This document shows, piece by piece, positions 1 to 9,010 of a DNA stretch of 64,000 nt (the stretch's first letter is position 1; the number at the start of each line of letters is the position of its first letter). A model generated the notes under the pieces. The model did not search any database and had not been told where the DNA came from. It saw only the letters and a list, made by a program, of their open reading frames with translations. The stretch is from the NCBI GenBank assembly GCA_963832965.1, contig CAWHVW010000003.1:868001-932000 (forward strand). The letters are read 5' to 3'. This DNA comes from CAWACP01 sp963832965 (GTDB lineage: Bacteria > Acidobacteriota > Terriglobia > Bryobacterales > Bryobacteraceae). Both the position numbers and the translations under genes were made by a program.

Positions 1-345
1 GGTGTAATGCGGCGTGGACAGGAACACCCGCCCGCCGGGCCACGCCAGGCGATGGAACTCCTCCATGGTGCGGATTACATCCTGAACATGCTCAATCACA
101 TGGATGGCCCGGACCTGCGCGAATGCGCCGTCGCGGAACGGGTATGGAAAGCGGTCGAGGTCGGCCAGGACGTCGGCGCGGGTGGCGGGATTGCGGTCCA
201 CTCCAATGGCGCCCGGAAACTTGTTGATGCCGCACCCCACGTCCAAAACGAGGCCGGGCCCGGATGGCTGAGATTGGTCAGGCGTAATCCACAGTATCCC
301 CCAAACGTACCATGCGCTCTCGCTCTTTCTTCCGATGCGCGGCAC
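1..345 (-). CDS. Class I SAM-dependent methyltransferase (N-terminal part, cut by window edge)
   Basis: Reading the reverse strand from about 284 gives LVLDVGCG, the glycine-rich SAM-binding motif I, followed by GVDRNP (acidic end of strand 2), a DLDRFPYPF segment and IHVIEHVQD (motif II/post I), then PGGRVFLSTPHY where the sequence leaves the window. This order is typical of the Methyltransf_11 fold; the substrate cannot be told. The start is uncertain: a GTG at 345 opens the frame, and about 25 residues precede the SAM motif. It is transcribed away from the HtrA-like gene that starts at 371, so the two probably share a short divergent promoter region. Confidence 0.7.
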   Translation of the reverse strand, partial: MPRIGRKSESAWYVWGILWITPDQSQPSGPGLVLDVGCGINKFPGAIGVDRNPATRADVLADLDRFPYPFRDGAFAQVRAIHVIEHVQDVIRTMEEFHRLAWPGGRVFLSTPHYT

Positions 346-370
346 GGCGCGGGCGGAGCATGCTGGGGTC

Positions 371-1285
371 ATGGAGAATCATCTGGCGAGTCTTTCGGAT
401 CAACTGGCCGCTTCGGTGGAGCGCGCCTCGGCGGGCGTTGTGGCGGTTCACGCGCGGCCTTACATTGGCATGAGCGGCATCGTGTGGCGCGAGAACATCG
501 TGCTCACTTCCAGCGAAGGGATCAGGTCTGAGGAAAACATAAAGGTCATACTGCCCGGCGGACGGGCGGTGGAAGGGAAGCTGCGCGGGCGCGACCCGGG
601 CACCGACCTCGCTCTGGTGGAGGCGGATACCGGCGGCGTGCCGACGGTGGAGATAGCTTCCGACGCCGATCTGAAGCCGGGCCAGTTCGTGCTTGCCGTG
701 GGGCGCACGGCCAACACCGGGCCCATCGCTTCGCTGGGCATCATCAGCGGGGTCTCCGGCGAATGGAAATCCTGGCGCGGCGGCAGGCTGAAGCCGTTCG
801 TTCGTTTGGATATTTCGGCTTATCCAACGTCGGCGGGAGGCGCCGCGGTGAACGCGGCCGGCAGCGTCATTGGTGTGGTGTCCACCGGCTTGTCGCGCTC
901 GTCCGTGCTGGCGGTGACGCGCAGCACCATCGACCGCGTGGCGCCCGCGCTACTGGAAAAAGGATATGTCAGCCGCGGCTTTCTGGGTATCGTGCTGCAG
1001 CCTGTGACCGTTCCCGACGACCTGAAGGCGAAGCTGCACATCGAACAGAACAGCGGCATCATGTTGATTGGCGTGGAGCCCGGCGGGCCGGGAGCGGCCG
1101 GCGGATTGATCATCGGCGACATCCTGCTGGCCGGGAACGGCACCGCGCTCACCGATCCCGAAACGCTGGCGGATGTGTTGTTTCGCACGGCAGCGGGAGA
1201 GGCGCTGGCGTTTCGCGTGCTGCGTGGTGGGACCATTCGGGAAGTGACTGTGCGCGCCGGGGAACGGCTGGGGCGAGGGCGGTAG
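371..1285 (+). CDS. HtrA/DegP-like serine protease homologue with PDZ domain, catalytic residues lost
   Basis: The fold is that of S1C (HtrA) proteases: an N-terminal chymotrypsin-like double barrel (roughly residues 15-200) and one C-terminal PDZ domain (about 205-300, starting near GFLGIVLQPV). The triad is broken. Where HtrA has TNxHV this protein has VLTSSEG, so His is replaced by Glu. The Asp motif GTDLAL is kept. The GNSGG nucleophile loop is replaced by TSAGGAA, so Ser is Ala. It is therefore likely a binding or sensing protein, not a protease. No signal peptide is visible, suggesting a cytoplasmic location. I chose ATG 371 because the 12 residues before it look non-conserved. It lies 5 bp upstream of a LuxR-type regulator, probably in one operon. 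Confidence 0.8.
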   Translation: MENHLASLSDQLAASVERASAGVVAVHARPYIGMSGIVWRENIVLTSSEGIRSEENIKVILPGGRAVEGKLRGRDPGTDLALVEADTGGVPTVEIASDADLKPGQFVLAVGRTANTGPIASLGIISGVSGEWKSWRGGRLKPFVRLDISAYPTSAGGAAVNAAGSVIGVVSTGLSRSSVLAVTRSTIDRVAPALLEKGYVSRGFLGIVLQPVTVPDDLKAKLHIEQNSGIMLIGVEPGGPGAAGGLIIGDILLAGNGTALTDPETLADVLFRTAAGEALAFRVLRGGTIREVTVRAGERLGRGR

Positions 1286-1290
1286 ATGCC

Positions 1291-1884
1291 GTGATTCGTG
1301 TTCTGATCGCCGCGCGATCTCGCGTGGTTCGGGCGGGGCTTGAAAGCGTGGTGCGCTCGAGCGCCTCGCTGGAGCTGGCGGGGACGGCGGAGTGGTCCTT
1401 GCTGGGTATCGCCGATGTGGCTGCCGATGTCTTGCTGATGGATGCCGGTGGTGTTGAGGTAGAGGGCGCGCCGCCTCTGCCTTCCGTCGCGCTGGTGGAA
1501 GCTTCCGATACGGCGGCGGTGCAGGCGGCACTGCGCGCCGGCGTGCGCGGCGTGGTTTCGCGCGAGGCCAGCGCGGAAGAGATCGAGGCGGCGATTCAGG
1601 CCGTGCATGCGGGTTTGGTGGTGGTGGCGCAGGAGGCTTTGCCGCAGCTCCTGCCAGATGTGCAGGCGCCGGCGGAGGCGCTGAGCGAGCCTCTCAGCGA
1701 CCGTGAGCTGGAGGTGCTGGCGCTACTGGTGGAAGGGCTCAGCAATAAATTGATCGCCCATCGCTTGTCCATCTCCGAGCACACGGTGAAGACGCACATG
1801 ACGTCGATACTGGCCAAGCTCGGCGTGGCCAGCCGGACGGAAGCTGTCACGCACGCGATTCGGCGCGGGCTGGTGATGCTGTGA
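1291..1884 (+). CDS. LuxR/NarL-type DNA-binding response regulator with degenerate receiver domain
   Basis: The N-terminal part (about residues 1-115) has the length and pattern of a receiver domain, ending with an RAGVRGVVSREAS segment. The C-terminal 65 residues form a GerE helix-turn-helix (LSDRELEVLALLVEGLSNK, ISEHTVKTH, LGVASRTEAV). The phospho-acceptor Asp is plausible in LLMD, but the acidic pocket expected near residue 7 reads IAARS, with no DD pair, and the conserved Lys of the KD/KP motif is Arg. Canonical phosphorylation is doubtful. The start is GTG 1291, five bases after the HtrA-like stop; an ATG at 1286 meets a stop at once. Coupling to the protease-dead PDZ protein suggests one regulatory unit; this is inferred. 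Confidence 0.82.
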   Translation: MIRVLIAARSRVVRAGLESVVRSSASLELAGTAEWSLLGIADVAADVLLMDAGGVEVEGAPPLPSVALVEASDTAAVQAALRAGVRGVVSREASAEEIEAAIQAVHAGLVVVAQEALPQLLPDVQAPAEALSEPLSDRELEVLALLVEGLSNKLIAHRLSISEHTVKTHMTSILAKLGVASRTEAVTHAIRRGLVML

Positions 1885-2218
1885 GCATCTGATAATGCCG
1901 ATAGCCGTGTTGATCTTTATTATTTATTGCTGGCCAGATTCATGGTTTCCAGCCGACACGATCCGCTTGGCTGGCTTGAGGCATTTGGCGGCTAACGTGT
2001 TTTGGTCAAGAGCGTAATTCGGATGGCTGACCCGGAATATTCATAGGTGACAGAGGTCCTGCGATCTATTCTATCTTTAGTTTCACTGCAATAAAGCTTA
2101 CACAATGGTGGAGTTATGTAGAAACTTGTTGCATGGTAGAGAAGTATATGCCATGATCTTCGCGGTTCTAGAGAGGCGCTGGCTTTTGACACGGCACGGC
2201 AATAGCGAGGTAAGTTAT
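1885..2218. other. Intergenic stretch, relatively AT-rich
   Basis: These 334 bases are clearly richer in A and T than the flanking genes and contain no convincing gene. They should hold the promoter of the secreted protein that starts at 2219, but I see no well-spaced -35/-10 pair that I would commit to. Confidence 0.4.
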
Positions 2219-3211
2219 ATGGTTCAGTGTCCCACTTTTGTATTGATACGCGGGCTTGCCGCTGTACTGGTTTTCCTGGCCGGGAACTGGACTCCGGCGG
2301 ATTGCGCTACCCATCGCGTGTTAACGCGTGAATCCGAGCGGAGAGAGCTTTTTCAACACGACGGAGGGTCGTTCCGCCCAGTCTGGGAGGCGCGCGCGCT
2401 CTTCGATGTGGATTGGAGCCGGACAGATGAGCCCGTGATTGTGGGCGTGGATGCAGATGGGAACGCCGAGCGTGTCGAGCTTTCCATTCCCGGAGGACGT
2501 TATTTAAGCGTGCTCGGAGTGTCGGGCGGTGTGGACGGCAGCATTGCGGCGGCGGGGGGAATATTCAGCGACGACGGACAACCGGGCACCTTCCTGGAGC
2601 GAATCACGCCCGACCGTAGCCAGAAGGTGGCGGTGCAACTAGCGCCCTATGTACCGGATGCGGTGACCATTGCCCCCGACGGCGCGATGTGGACAGTGGG
2701 CTGGATTCGGGGACCGGACGGCAACGCTTCGCAGAACAATGTTCTGAAACGGTTCGACTCAAGCGGCAAGCTGCTAACGACGGTTACCGTGGCCGCGAGA
2801 GGGCACGAGGACAGCTCCCGTAACGCAACCGAGACCTCTTTGCTGGCGTCGTCGAAAGATCGCGTCGCGTGGCTGACCAACATGGACGAGTATATCGAGT
2901 TCGCGCTGAACGGGCGCGAGCTGGGCCGATATCCGCGTCCGCCCGGTCCAGCCCCCGAACCGTTCGGAGCGACGCTGGCGCTGAGTGAGAACGACGATGT
3001 CCTGGTGGGGACAGGAGACGGTAAGGCGATGACGATGACGGTGTGGTCGCTGGATCGGGCGAGCCGCTCCTGGACCGCCGTCGAGTTGCCCGGCATAAAG
3101 CTGTCCTATTGGACGATTCTGGGCTTCGATGGGGACCATGTCGTCATAGTTGACAGCATCAGCCCGACTGAGGCGACGGTTGCTCGCTATGCGGTTTCCA
3201 CTGCCGAGTAA
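2219..3211 (+). CDS. Exported hypothetical protein, beta-propeller-like
   Basis: The product begins with a clear signal peptide (FVLIRGLAAVLVFLAGNW, residues about 7-24, followed by TPADCA), so it is exported. The mature part of about 300 residues has repeated GxDADGN, DDGQPG, APDGAMWTVG and FDSSGKL motifs, each about 40 residues apart. This pattern is seen in NHL/six-bladed propeller proteins, but no family can be named with confidence. ATG 2219 was chosen because a GAGG Shine-Dalgarno lies just upstream and the signal peptide starts there; earlier in-frame starts at 2105 and 2153 give an unlikely N-terminal extension. Function unknown. Confidence 0.65.
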   Translation: MVQCPTFVLIRGLAAVLVFLAGNWTPADCATHRVLTRESERRELFQHDGGSFRPVWEARALFDVDWSRTDEPVIVGVDADGNAERVELSIPGGRYLSVLGVSGGVDGSIAAAGGIFSDDGQPGTFLERITPDRSQKVAVQLAPYVPDAVTIAPDGAMWTVGWIRGPDGNASQNNVLKRFDSSGKLLTTVTVAARGHEDSSRNATETSLLASSKDRVAWLTNMDEYIEFALNGRELGRYPRPPGPAPEPFGATLALSENDDVLVGTGDGKAMTMTVWSLDRASRSWTAVELPGIKLSYWTILGFDGDHVVIVDSISPTEATVARYAVSTAE

Positions 3212-3300
3212 CGAGGCCGGCTAACGAGGTCGGTTGGTCTCAAGAGCCGCAATGGCAATTCAAGCAAGGAACAGGCCCAGGGGAAGGAAGGAGTGTGGTG

Positions 3301-4668
3301 ATGGTGAGACGTATCGCCGTAGTCGCATTGATTGGGGGCTGTCTGGCGCTGGCATGCGGTTTGTTGTTGCGGATTTCTCCGAATCGCCTGCTGGTGCATC
3401 ACGTCCGCCGCACCACGATGCTGGCGCCGTCCGGGACCCCAATTGCGGGCTTCTTTCAAGGCGTTACGGCGAAGGAGAGGTTCGACCTCGGGAAGATCAA
3501 GGAAATGGCCGCCCTCACCACAGCGTCGGCGTGCACCGGCTCTGCCAGCGTTGGAGTCTGGGAGAGATTCTTCGGGCTGTTTGGCCCAACCTCAGTGAAG
3601 GCGCAACAGGCCTGCACCCCCGGGGACTGCACCGGCTCATACTGGGGTAATTTCTCGGAGCCATGCGCAGGGAACTGCAGCGGTACTTACCGATCTACGG
3701 CGTACAACCCCTCGACGTTCCCACAGAACCAAGGGTTCATGGACACGAATAGCGGTCCTACTTGTACCCAAAACGCAGGTTACACGGGTTCGTGCGGTGG
3801 CACTTGCCAGACAGTGCAGTGCACCACGGGTTCGCCACCATGCACGGCATGCACGTTTGATAACGATCCTAAATGCGGTGGTCCTGGCTACCTTTGCACG
3901 AACAACTGCTGTGGTTCGACGCAGGTTTGCAGGCAAGGCGTACCGGGCCAAACGGGTCTTGCCTGCCAGGGCGTCGAGGTCAATAACCCGGATTGTGGCG
4001 GTGGTTTCTGCGTTAACAACTGTTGCGTCGAGTGCGAGGGGAATAGCTGTGGTCCGTGTGCCGAGTGTGTGAACGGTGTGTGTCAGGGCGATCCTACGAA
4101 CTATCAGGGCGGGTGTCCACTCCCGGGCAGCCCGGTCATCCTCGACGTGTCCGGGAACGGCTTTCACCTCACCGACGCCGCAAACGGCGTTTTGTTCGAT
4201 TTCTTCGCCACCGGCCGGAAGATTCAGATCGCCTGGACGGCGCGAGGCTCGGATAGCGCGTGGCTGGTTCTGGACCGCAACGGAAACGGGTTGATCGACA
4301 GTGGGAAGGAGATGTTCGGCAACATAACGGCTCAGCCGCCCTCCCCCGACCCGAACGGGTTCCTCGCGCTGGCCGTCTTCGATCAGCCGGCAATGGGCGG
4401 CAATGGCGATGGCATCATCGACGCACGTGACGCCGTCTACGCCAAACTGCGGCTCTGGGTCGATAAGAACCACAATGGTATATCCGAGCCGGGTGAGTTG
4501 TATACTCTGCCGGCGCTCGGCCTGAACTCCATCAGTCTTCAGTACACGGAGTCCAAATTCACGGATGTATATGGGAATCAGTTCCGCTATAGGGCCACAG
4601 TGGATGGCGCGGGCAATGCGCACCTTGGCCGCTGGGCGTATGATGTGTTTCTCCTTATCCAACAGTAG
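3301..4668 (+). CDS. Exported cysteine-rich protein with C-terminal calcium-binding-like repeats
   Basis: ATG 3301 follows a strong AAGGAAGGAG ribosome binding site. Residues 1-25 form a hydrophobic signal or anchor (IAVVALIGGCLALACGLLL). The middle (about 75-275) contains about 27 cysteines, many in CC and CxxC pairs (LCTNNCCG, FCVNNCCVEC). The C-terminal 170 residues contain the acidobacterial VILDVSGNGFHLTD motif followed by DRNGNGLIDSGKE and DKNHNGISEPGE, EF-hand/dockerin-like loops with Asp, Asn and Glu in ligand positions. The protein is probably folded outside the cytoplasm with many disulfides and bound calcium. A DsbA-like oxidoreductase gene starts directly after its stop, a natural partner for oxidative folding. 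Molecular function unknown. Confidence 0.78.
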   Translation: MVRRIAVVALIGGCLALACGLLLRISPNRLLVHHVRRTTMLAPSGTPIAGFFQGVTAKERFDLGKIKEMAALTTASACTGSASVGVWERFFGLFGPTSVKAQQACTPGDCTGSYWGNFSEPCAGNCSGTYRSTAYNPSTFPQNQGFMDTNSGPTCTQNAGYTGSCGGTCQTVQCTTGSPPCTACTFDNDPKCGGPGYLCTNNCCGSTQVCRQGVPGQTGLACQGVEVNNPDCGGGFCVNNCCVECEGNSCGPCAECVNGVCQGDPTNYQGGCPLPGSPVILDVSGNGFHLTDAANGVLFDFFATGRKIQIAWTARGSDSAWLVLDRNGNGLIDSGKEMFGNITAQPPSPDPNGFLALAVFDQPAMGGNGDGIIDARDAVYAKLRLWVDKNHNGISEPGELYTLPALGLNSISLQYTESKFTDVYGNQFRYRATVDGAGNAHLGRWAYDVFLLIQQ

Positions 4669-4674
4669 GTGCTT

Positions 4675-5607
4675 ATGATCCGGCCTTCCTTGATCTGCCT
4701 GATGATTGCGCTGGCATGCGGGGTGTCCTGTTCCCACTTCGCGCCAGCTTCGCGCGCCGGGACGTGCGCTCCCCTTACCTCCGGCCATAAGGCCGCGCTC
4801 GCGCGTTACGTGCAGAGGAAGTACCGGCTTGGCGACGAACCGCCGCTTGCCGTAACGGAAGTGTCCAACGTGGACGGATGTTATCGAAGGCTCCGTTTCA
4901 CTGGCACGGGTACGCGGCGCTTCCGCGCGAGCCTTTTTCTGACGCCGGATCAGCGATACCTTGTCTCAGACCTGAGCGATTCAACGGTGGATCCGATGGC
5001 CGGACAGATCGCGCAGGTGGCGTCGCGCGGCGATCTGGAGAAGGAAGACGGCCGCCCGTCCCTTGGCCCCGCCGATGCACCCGTAACCATCGTGGTTTTC
5101 TCGGACTTCGAGTGCCCGTACTGCGCGAATTTTGCGGGCACGATACGACAGGTCGCCGCCGAGGACAATAAGGTACGGGTCGTCTTCCGCAATATGCCGC
5201 TGGAATTCCATCCTTGGGCAAGACGTGCCGCGGAAACTGCGGCCTGTGTACAAGCGCAGAGCGGCGAGGCGTTTTGGCGGGTGCACGACTACTTGTTTGC
5301 TCACCAGAGGGAATTGACCGCCGAGAATCTTGATCGGAATCTGATGGGATTCATCGGGACGCTTCCCGCCGTGCGGGCTGACCTGGTTCGCAACTGCCTG
5401 GATAAGGGGGCGGCCCTGCCACGGATACAACGCGACATGGCGCTTGCCGCTGCGAGCGACGTACGGGGAACACCAACCGTGTTTGTGAACGGCCGAGCCC
5501 TCAGCAGTGGGGCACCCAATCGAGAGTATCTGTTGACCGTGATTCGCGAGACTCAGGACGGCGTCCTTTCGGCCCGTTTGGCAGGCCGACCGAAAGCCGG
5601 CCAATAA
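4675..5607 (+). CDS. DsbA-family thiol:disulfide oxidoreductase, exported lipoprotein-like
   Basis: The N-terminus carries a signal sequence ending in a possible lipobox (ALACGVSC), so it is likely anchored in the periplasm. After about 110 residues comes a thioredoxin fold of the DSBA/Thioredoxin_4 type: VVFSDFECPYCANF holds the CPYC redox site, followed by the helical insertion and the cis-Pro loop RGTPTVFVNG. The expected reaction is oxidation or isomerisation of disulfides in exported proteins. GTG 4669 touches the stop of the upstream Cys-rich gene, but ATG 4675 is the better start. The two genes are almost certainly co-transcribed, making the Cys-rich protein the likely client. Confidence 0.85.
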   Translation: MIRPSLICLMIALACGVSCSHFAPASRAGTCAPLTSGHKAALARYVQRKYRLGDEPPLAVTEVSNVDGCYRRLRFTGTGTRRFRASLFLTPDQRYLVSDLSDSTVDPMAGQIAQVASRGDLEKEDGRPSLGPADAPVTIVVFSDFECPYCANFAGTIRQVAAEDNKVRVVFRNMPLEFHPWARRAAETAACVQAQSGEAFWRVHDYLFAHQRELTAENLDRNLMGFIGTLPAVRADLVRNCLDKGAALPRIQRDMALAAASDVRGTPTVFVNGRALSSGAPNREYLLTVIRETQDGVLSARLAGRPKAGQ

Positions 5608-5710
5608 AGCTCGAACGGCGCAGCGCCAGCCGCCGTTTCCGGCCACTGCCACTACGCCGTCGATGCTGCGGGGAGGGCCGCCAGCCTGGTTGGGCGGGCG
5701 GCGGCGGTGT

Positions 5711-6170
5711 TTACTTTTCTTCCGAGGCTTCGCCTTCGTCTTTGCCCTGCTGGATGGCCTTCAGGCGTTCTTCGCGGCGCTTGGCGCGTTCGGCGGCGCG
5801 CTTCACCAGCTCGGAGCCAACCAGCTCGAGCATGGCCTGCTCGGCGCCGTCGCCCTTGCGGAATCCCAGGCGCACCACCCGCGTGTAGCCGCCGTTGCGC
5901 TGGCCGAACCGCGTGCCCAGCTTGTCGAACAGCTTCTTGACGGCATCCGGCGTCTTCAGGAAATGCCGCGGCTTGCCGGCGCGCATGCAGGGTGTCCGCG
6001 CTTGGCGAGCGTGATCATCTTATCCACCAGCGGCTTCGCGGCCTTGGCCTTGGGAATGGTGGTGATCACGCGCTCGTGCTCGATCACGCTGGTGACAAGG
6101 CCTTGCGCAGTAACGCCTTGCGGCGGGCCTTGTCGCGCTTCAGTTTGTAACCCGCGTTCTTGTGTCTCAT
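5711..6170 (-). CDS. rplQ: 50S ribosomal protein bL17 (frameshifted in this sequence)
   Basis: The start MRHKNAGYKLKRDKARR is the bL17 N-terminus, and later frames give EHERVITTIPKAKAAKPLVDKMI, LHARRQAAAF and LKTPDAVKKLF, ending in an acidic tail (GEASEEK). Reading frame is lost near 6098, 5995 and 5962, each fixable by removing or adding a base. It is the last gene of the alpha operon, directly after rpoA. An essential single-copy gene should not carry these breaks, so sequence error is the likely cause. Confidence 0.85.
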
Positions 6171-6177
6171 CCGTCGT

Positions 6178-7238
6178 CTACTCCGTCTCACTTCGTCGAA
6201 ATCGTCGGCCTCGTCGATTCGCCCGGCGGCGAGCGGCCGGAGCCTGCGCCGGCGTTCCGGCGGGCGAAACCAGACGTCCCTGCGCGTCGAACTTCATCCC
6301 GAAGCCGAGCCCCAGGCCGCCCAGGATTTCCTTGATCTCATTCAGCGACTTGCGCCCGAAATTCTTGGTGCGCAGCATTTCCGCTTCGGTCTTCTGCACC
6401 AGATCGCCGATGGTCTGAATGTTGGCGTTCTTCAGGCAGTTGTAGGAACGAACGCTCAGCTCCAGCTCTTCCACGGAGCGGTTGAGCACTTCGTTCATCT
6501 GGCTCAGGGCGCGCTCGGCCGGCTCCTCGGCGGTCTCCGGCAGCTCTTCGAAGTTGATGAAGATGGCCATGTGATCTTTGAGCAGCTTGGCCGCCTGGCC
6601 GACCGAGTCGGCCGGCGAGATGGCGCCGTTGGTCCAGACTTCGATGGTCAGCTTGTCGTAATCGGTCATCTGCCCCAGACGGGCCGCTTCCACCGAGAAG
6701 TTCACTTTGCGCACCGGCGAATGAACCGAATCGATCGGAATGTAGCCGAGCGGCAGATCTTCGTCGTTGTTGCGATCCGCGGCAACGTAGCCGCGCCCGG
6801 ACTTCAGGCGCATCTCGATGGGCAGCTTGCCGCCTTCGCCGATGGTGGCGATGTGCATGTTGCGGTCGAGCACTTCGATGTCCTGATCGGTTTCGATCTG
6901 GCCGCTCATCACTTCACCGGTCTGGTCGATGGTCAGGCGCACGGTGCGCGTCCCTTCGCCCATCATCTTGAACGGAACCTGCTTCAGGTTGAGGATGATG
7001 TCGGTGGCGTCTTCGACCACGCCCGGAATCGGGCTGAATTCGTGCGCCACGCGCCCTCGATGCGCACGGCGGTGATGGCCGCGCCTTCAATGGAGCTGAG
7101 CAGCACGCGGCGCAGGCCGGTGCCGATGGTGGACCCGAATCCGCGCTCGAACGGCTGCGCGGTGAACATGCCGTAGCGCTCGTTGAGCGTTTCGGTGTTG
7201 GCGACCAGTCGCTTCGGTTTCTGAAATCCTTTAAACAT
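6178..7238 (-). CDS. rpoA: DNA-directed RNA polymerase alpha subunit (one frameshift)
   Basis: N-terminal domain: FERGFGSTIGTGLRRVLLSSIEGAAITAVRIEG, the dimerisation and assembly region. C-terminal domain: ELELSVRSYNCLKNANI and KNFGRKSLNEIKEIL, the helix-hairpin-helix that contacts UP elements and activators. The two parts are in different frames, broken near 7050 between VRIEGA and HEFSPIPGVVEDATDI; one indel restores a normal protein of about 350 residues. The extreme C-terminus is an Arg-rich tail (RRRANRRGRRFRR), unusual but not unknown. It sits between rpsD and rplQ in the usual alpha-operon order. Confidence 0.93.
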
Positions 7239-7294
7239 ACTTGATTCCCGACTCCACCGGTTTTTCCGTTCGTGAAATTACCAGGATACATTCA

Positions 7295-7925
7295 TCACTT
7301 CGAATACAACTCGACGATGAGCTGCTCATTAACTGGATCTGCACCAGGTCCTCGCGGCGCGGCATGGTGAGCACGCGTCCCTTCAGATTCTCGCGATCCA
7401 CTTCGAGCCAGTTGGGCGAGGGCGCGTGCGCGGTGGCGTCGCGGGCGTGCAGAATCGTGGGATTCTTCTTGCTCTTCTCGCGCACTTCGATCACGTCGTT
7501 CGGCTTCACCGTGAAAGACGGGATGTCGACCTTGCGCCCGTTCACTTGAATATGGCCGTGGCGCACCAATCTGCCGCGCCTGCGCGCGGGAGGTGCCGAA
7601 GCCCATGCGGTAAATGACGTTGTCCAGACGGCGCTCCAGCATGTTGAGCATGTTGTCGCCGGTGATGCCCTTCCCGGGCGGCCTTCTCGAACAGATTGCG
7701 GAACTGGCCTTCGAGGAGCTGATAATAGCGGCGCGCTTTCTGCTTCTCGCGAAGCTGCAGACCATAGCCGACGATTTTCGGCTTGCGATCCTTGCCGTGC
7801 TGCCCGGGAGCGAAGTTGCGCTTTTCGATGGCGCACTTCTCCGTGTGGCAGCGTTCGCCTTTGAGAAAAAGCTTCATGCCCTCGCTCCGGCATTGCCGGC
7901 AGACGGGGCCAATATATCGTGCCAA
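7295..7925 (-). CDS. rpsD: 30S ribosomal protein uS4 (frameshifted), zinc-binding form
   Basis: It starts with TTG at 7925 behind an AGAAGG site. The N-terminus has CRQC and later CHTEKC, so this is the C+ zinc-binding version of S4. The S4 RNA-binding domain is visible as MLERRLDNVIYRMGFG and RLVRHGHIQVNGRKVDIPS, and the end as QLIVELYSK. At least three frame changes (near 7680, 7585 and 7335) separate these parts. S4 nucleates 30S assembly and in many bacteria represses this operon. Confidence 0.88.
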
Positions 7926-8012
7926 TTCAATTACCTTCTCCCGCTGATAAGGTGCAGTTTACGACGGAACCCGCCTTCTTCCTGCTTGCTGCCAACAACC
8001 GCTCCATTACTG

Positions 8013-8050
8013 TCGCGGCTCGGTTCCGAACCGCGCGTGTAAACAAGCGG
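8013..8050 (-). repeat. Partial copy of the dispersed MITE-like element
   Basis: The stretch ending CGCGCGTGTAAACAAGCGG matches the right-hand part of the full element at 62894-63024. It lies between rpsD and the rpsK stop codon. The flanking sequence (7926-8012) holds the rpsD Shine-Dalgarno and nothing else recognisable. Confidence 0.6.
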
Positions 8051-8053
8051 CAA

Positions 8054-8465
8054 TTACACTCTGCGGCTTTTCGGCGGCCGGCAGCCATTGTGCGGGATCG
8101 GAGTCATGTCCCGGATGTCGCGCACTTCCAGGCCCGCCGTGGCCAGCGCGCGCACTGCCGATTCGCGGCCCGCGCCCGGCCCGGCCACCCGGACTTCCAC
8201 CACGCGCAAACCCGATTCCTTGGCCTTGTTAGCGGCCGTCAGCGACGCCTGCTGCGCGGCGAACGGCGTGCCCTTGCGCGATCCGCGGAACCCCAGCGAA
8301 CCCGAGCTCGACCACGCAAGCACGTTCCCGATGGGATCCGTAATGGTGATGATGGTGTTGTTGAACGAAGCCTGCACGTGCACCACGCCCACCGGGACTA
8401 CTCTTCTTCTCCTTCTTCTTGAACGTCTTTTTCTTGCCAGCCTTTTGTTCTGGAGCTTTCGCCAT
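8054..8465 (-). CDS. rpsK: 30S ribosomal protein uS11 (one frameshift)
   Basis: A Lys-rich start (KAGKKKTFKKKEKK) is followed in another frame by VHVQASFNNTIITITD, GFRGSRKGTPFAAQ and the diagnostic end DMTPIPHNGCRPPKSRRV. The break is near 8395. S11 forms part of the 30S platform next to the mRNA exit. It lies between rpsM and rpsD in the standard order. Confidence 0.92.
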
Positions 8466-8493
8466 TTCGCCGGATTCCCCTTACGTCTTCCCT

Positions 8494-8880
8494 TTAGGTC
8501 TTGGCCGTCGCCTTCTTCTTGTTGGCCACGGTTCCGCGCCGCGGACCCTTGCGGGTGCGCGCGTTGGTGTGCGTCCGCTGCCCACGCACCGGCAGGCCGC
8601 GCCGATGCCGCAGCCCGCGGTAGGAGCCCATCTCGATCAGCCGCTTGACGTTCATCGAGAGTTCTTTGCGCAGGTCGCCTTCGACGGCCCCTTCGTTCTC
8701 GATGAGCGTGCGCAGCTTGTTGACTTCGTCTTCGGTCAGATCCGCGACCTTCTTGTCGGGATTGACCCGGCCCGGTGGCAACAGCGAGATCGCGCGCGTG
8801 CGCCCGATGCCGTAGATGTAGGTGAGGCCGATATCGGCCCGCTTCTTGTCCGGTAGATCCACGCCAGCGATACGCGCCAT
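8494..8880 (-). CDS. rpsM: 30S ribosomal protein uS13
   Basis: Intact 128-residue protein beginning MARIAGVDLPDKKRADIGL, with the GIGRTRA helix-hairpin-helix motif, GSYRGLRHRRGLPVRGQRT and a basic GPRRGTVANKKK tail. S13 contacts the A- and P-site tRNAs and bridges to the 50S subunit. It is one of the few undamaged genes in this part of the cluster. Confidence 0.97.
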   Translation of the reverse strand: MARIAGVDLPDKKRADIGLTYIYGIGRTRAISLLPPGRVNPDKKVADLTEDEVNKLRTLIENEGAVEGDLRKELSMNVKRLIEMGSYRGLRHRRGLPVRGQRTHTNARTRKGPRRGTVANKKKATAKT

Positions 8881-8892
8881 ATAGTCTCTTCC

Positions 8893-9006
8893 TTATCCCT
8901 GCCTCTGCTTGTGCTTCGGATTCACGCAGATCACCCGCACCACGCCGTAGCGGTGGACAATCTTGCATTTGTCGCACATCTTCTTGACGGAAGCTCGAAC
9001 TTTCAT
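8893..9006 (-). CDS. rpmJ: 50S ribosomal protein bL36, zinc-ribbon form
   Basis: This 37-residue gene begins MKVRASVKKMCDKCKIVH and ends PKHKQRQG. The C-x2-C and C...H ligands (CDKC, then ICVNPKH) mark the zinc-binding version of L36. It sits between infA and rpsM as usual. Confidence 0.96.
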   Translation of the reverse strand: MKVRASVKKMCDKCKIVHRYGVVRVICVNPKHKQRQG

Positions 9007-9010
9007 CTGG

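Noticed and set aside
1992..2192. Small gene on the minus strand in the AT-rich gap
   Set aside because: No ribosome site, no motif, and composition is not gene-like.
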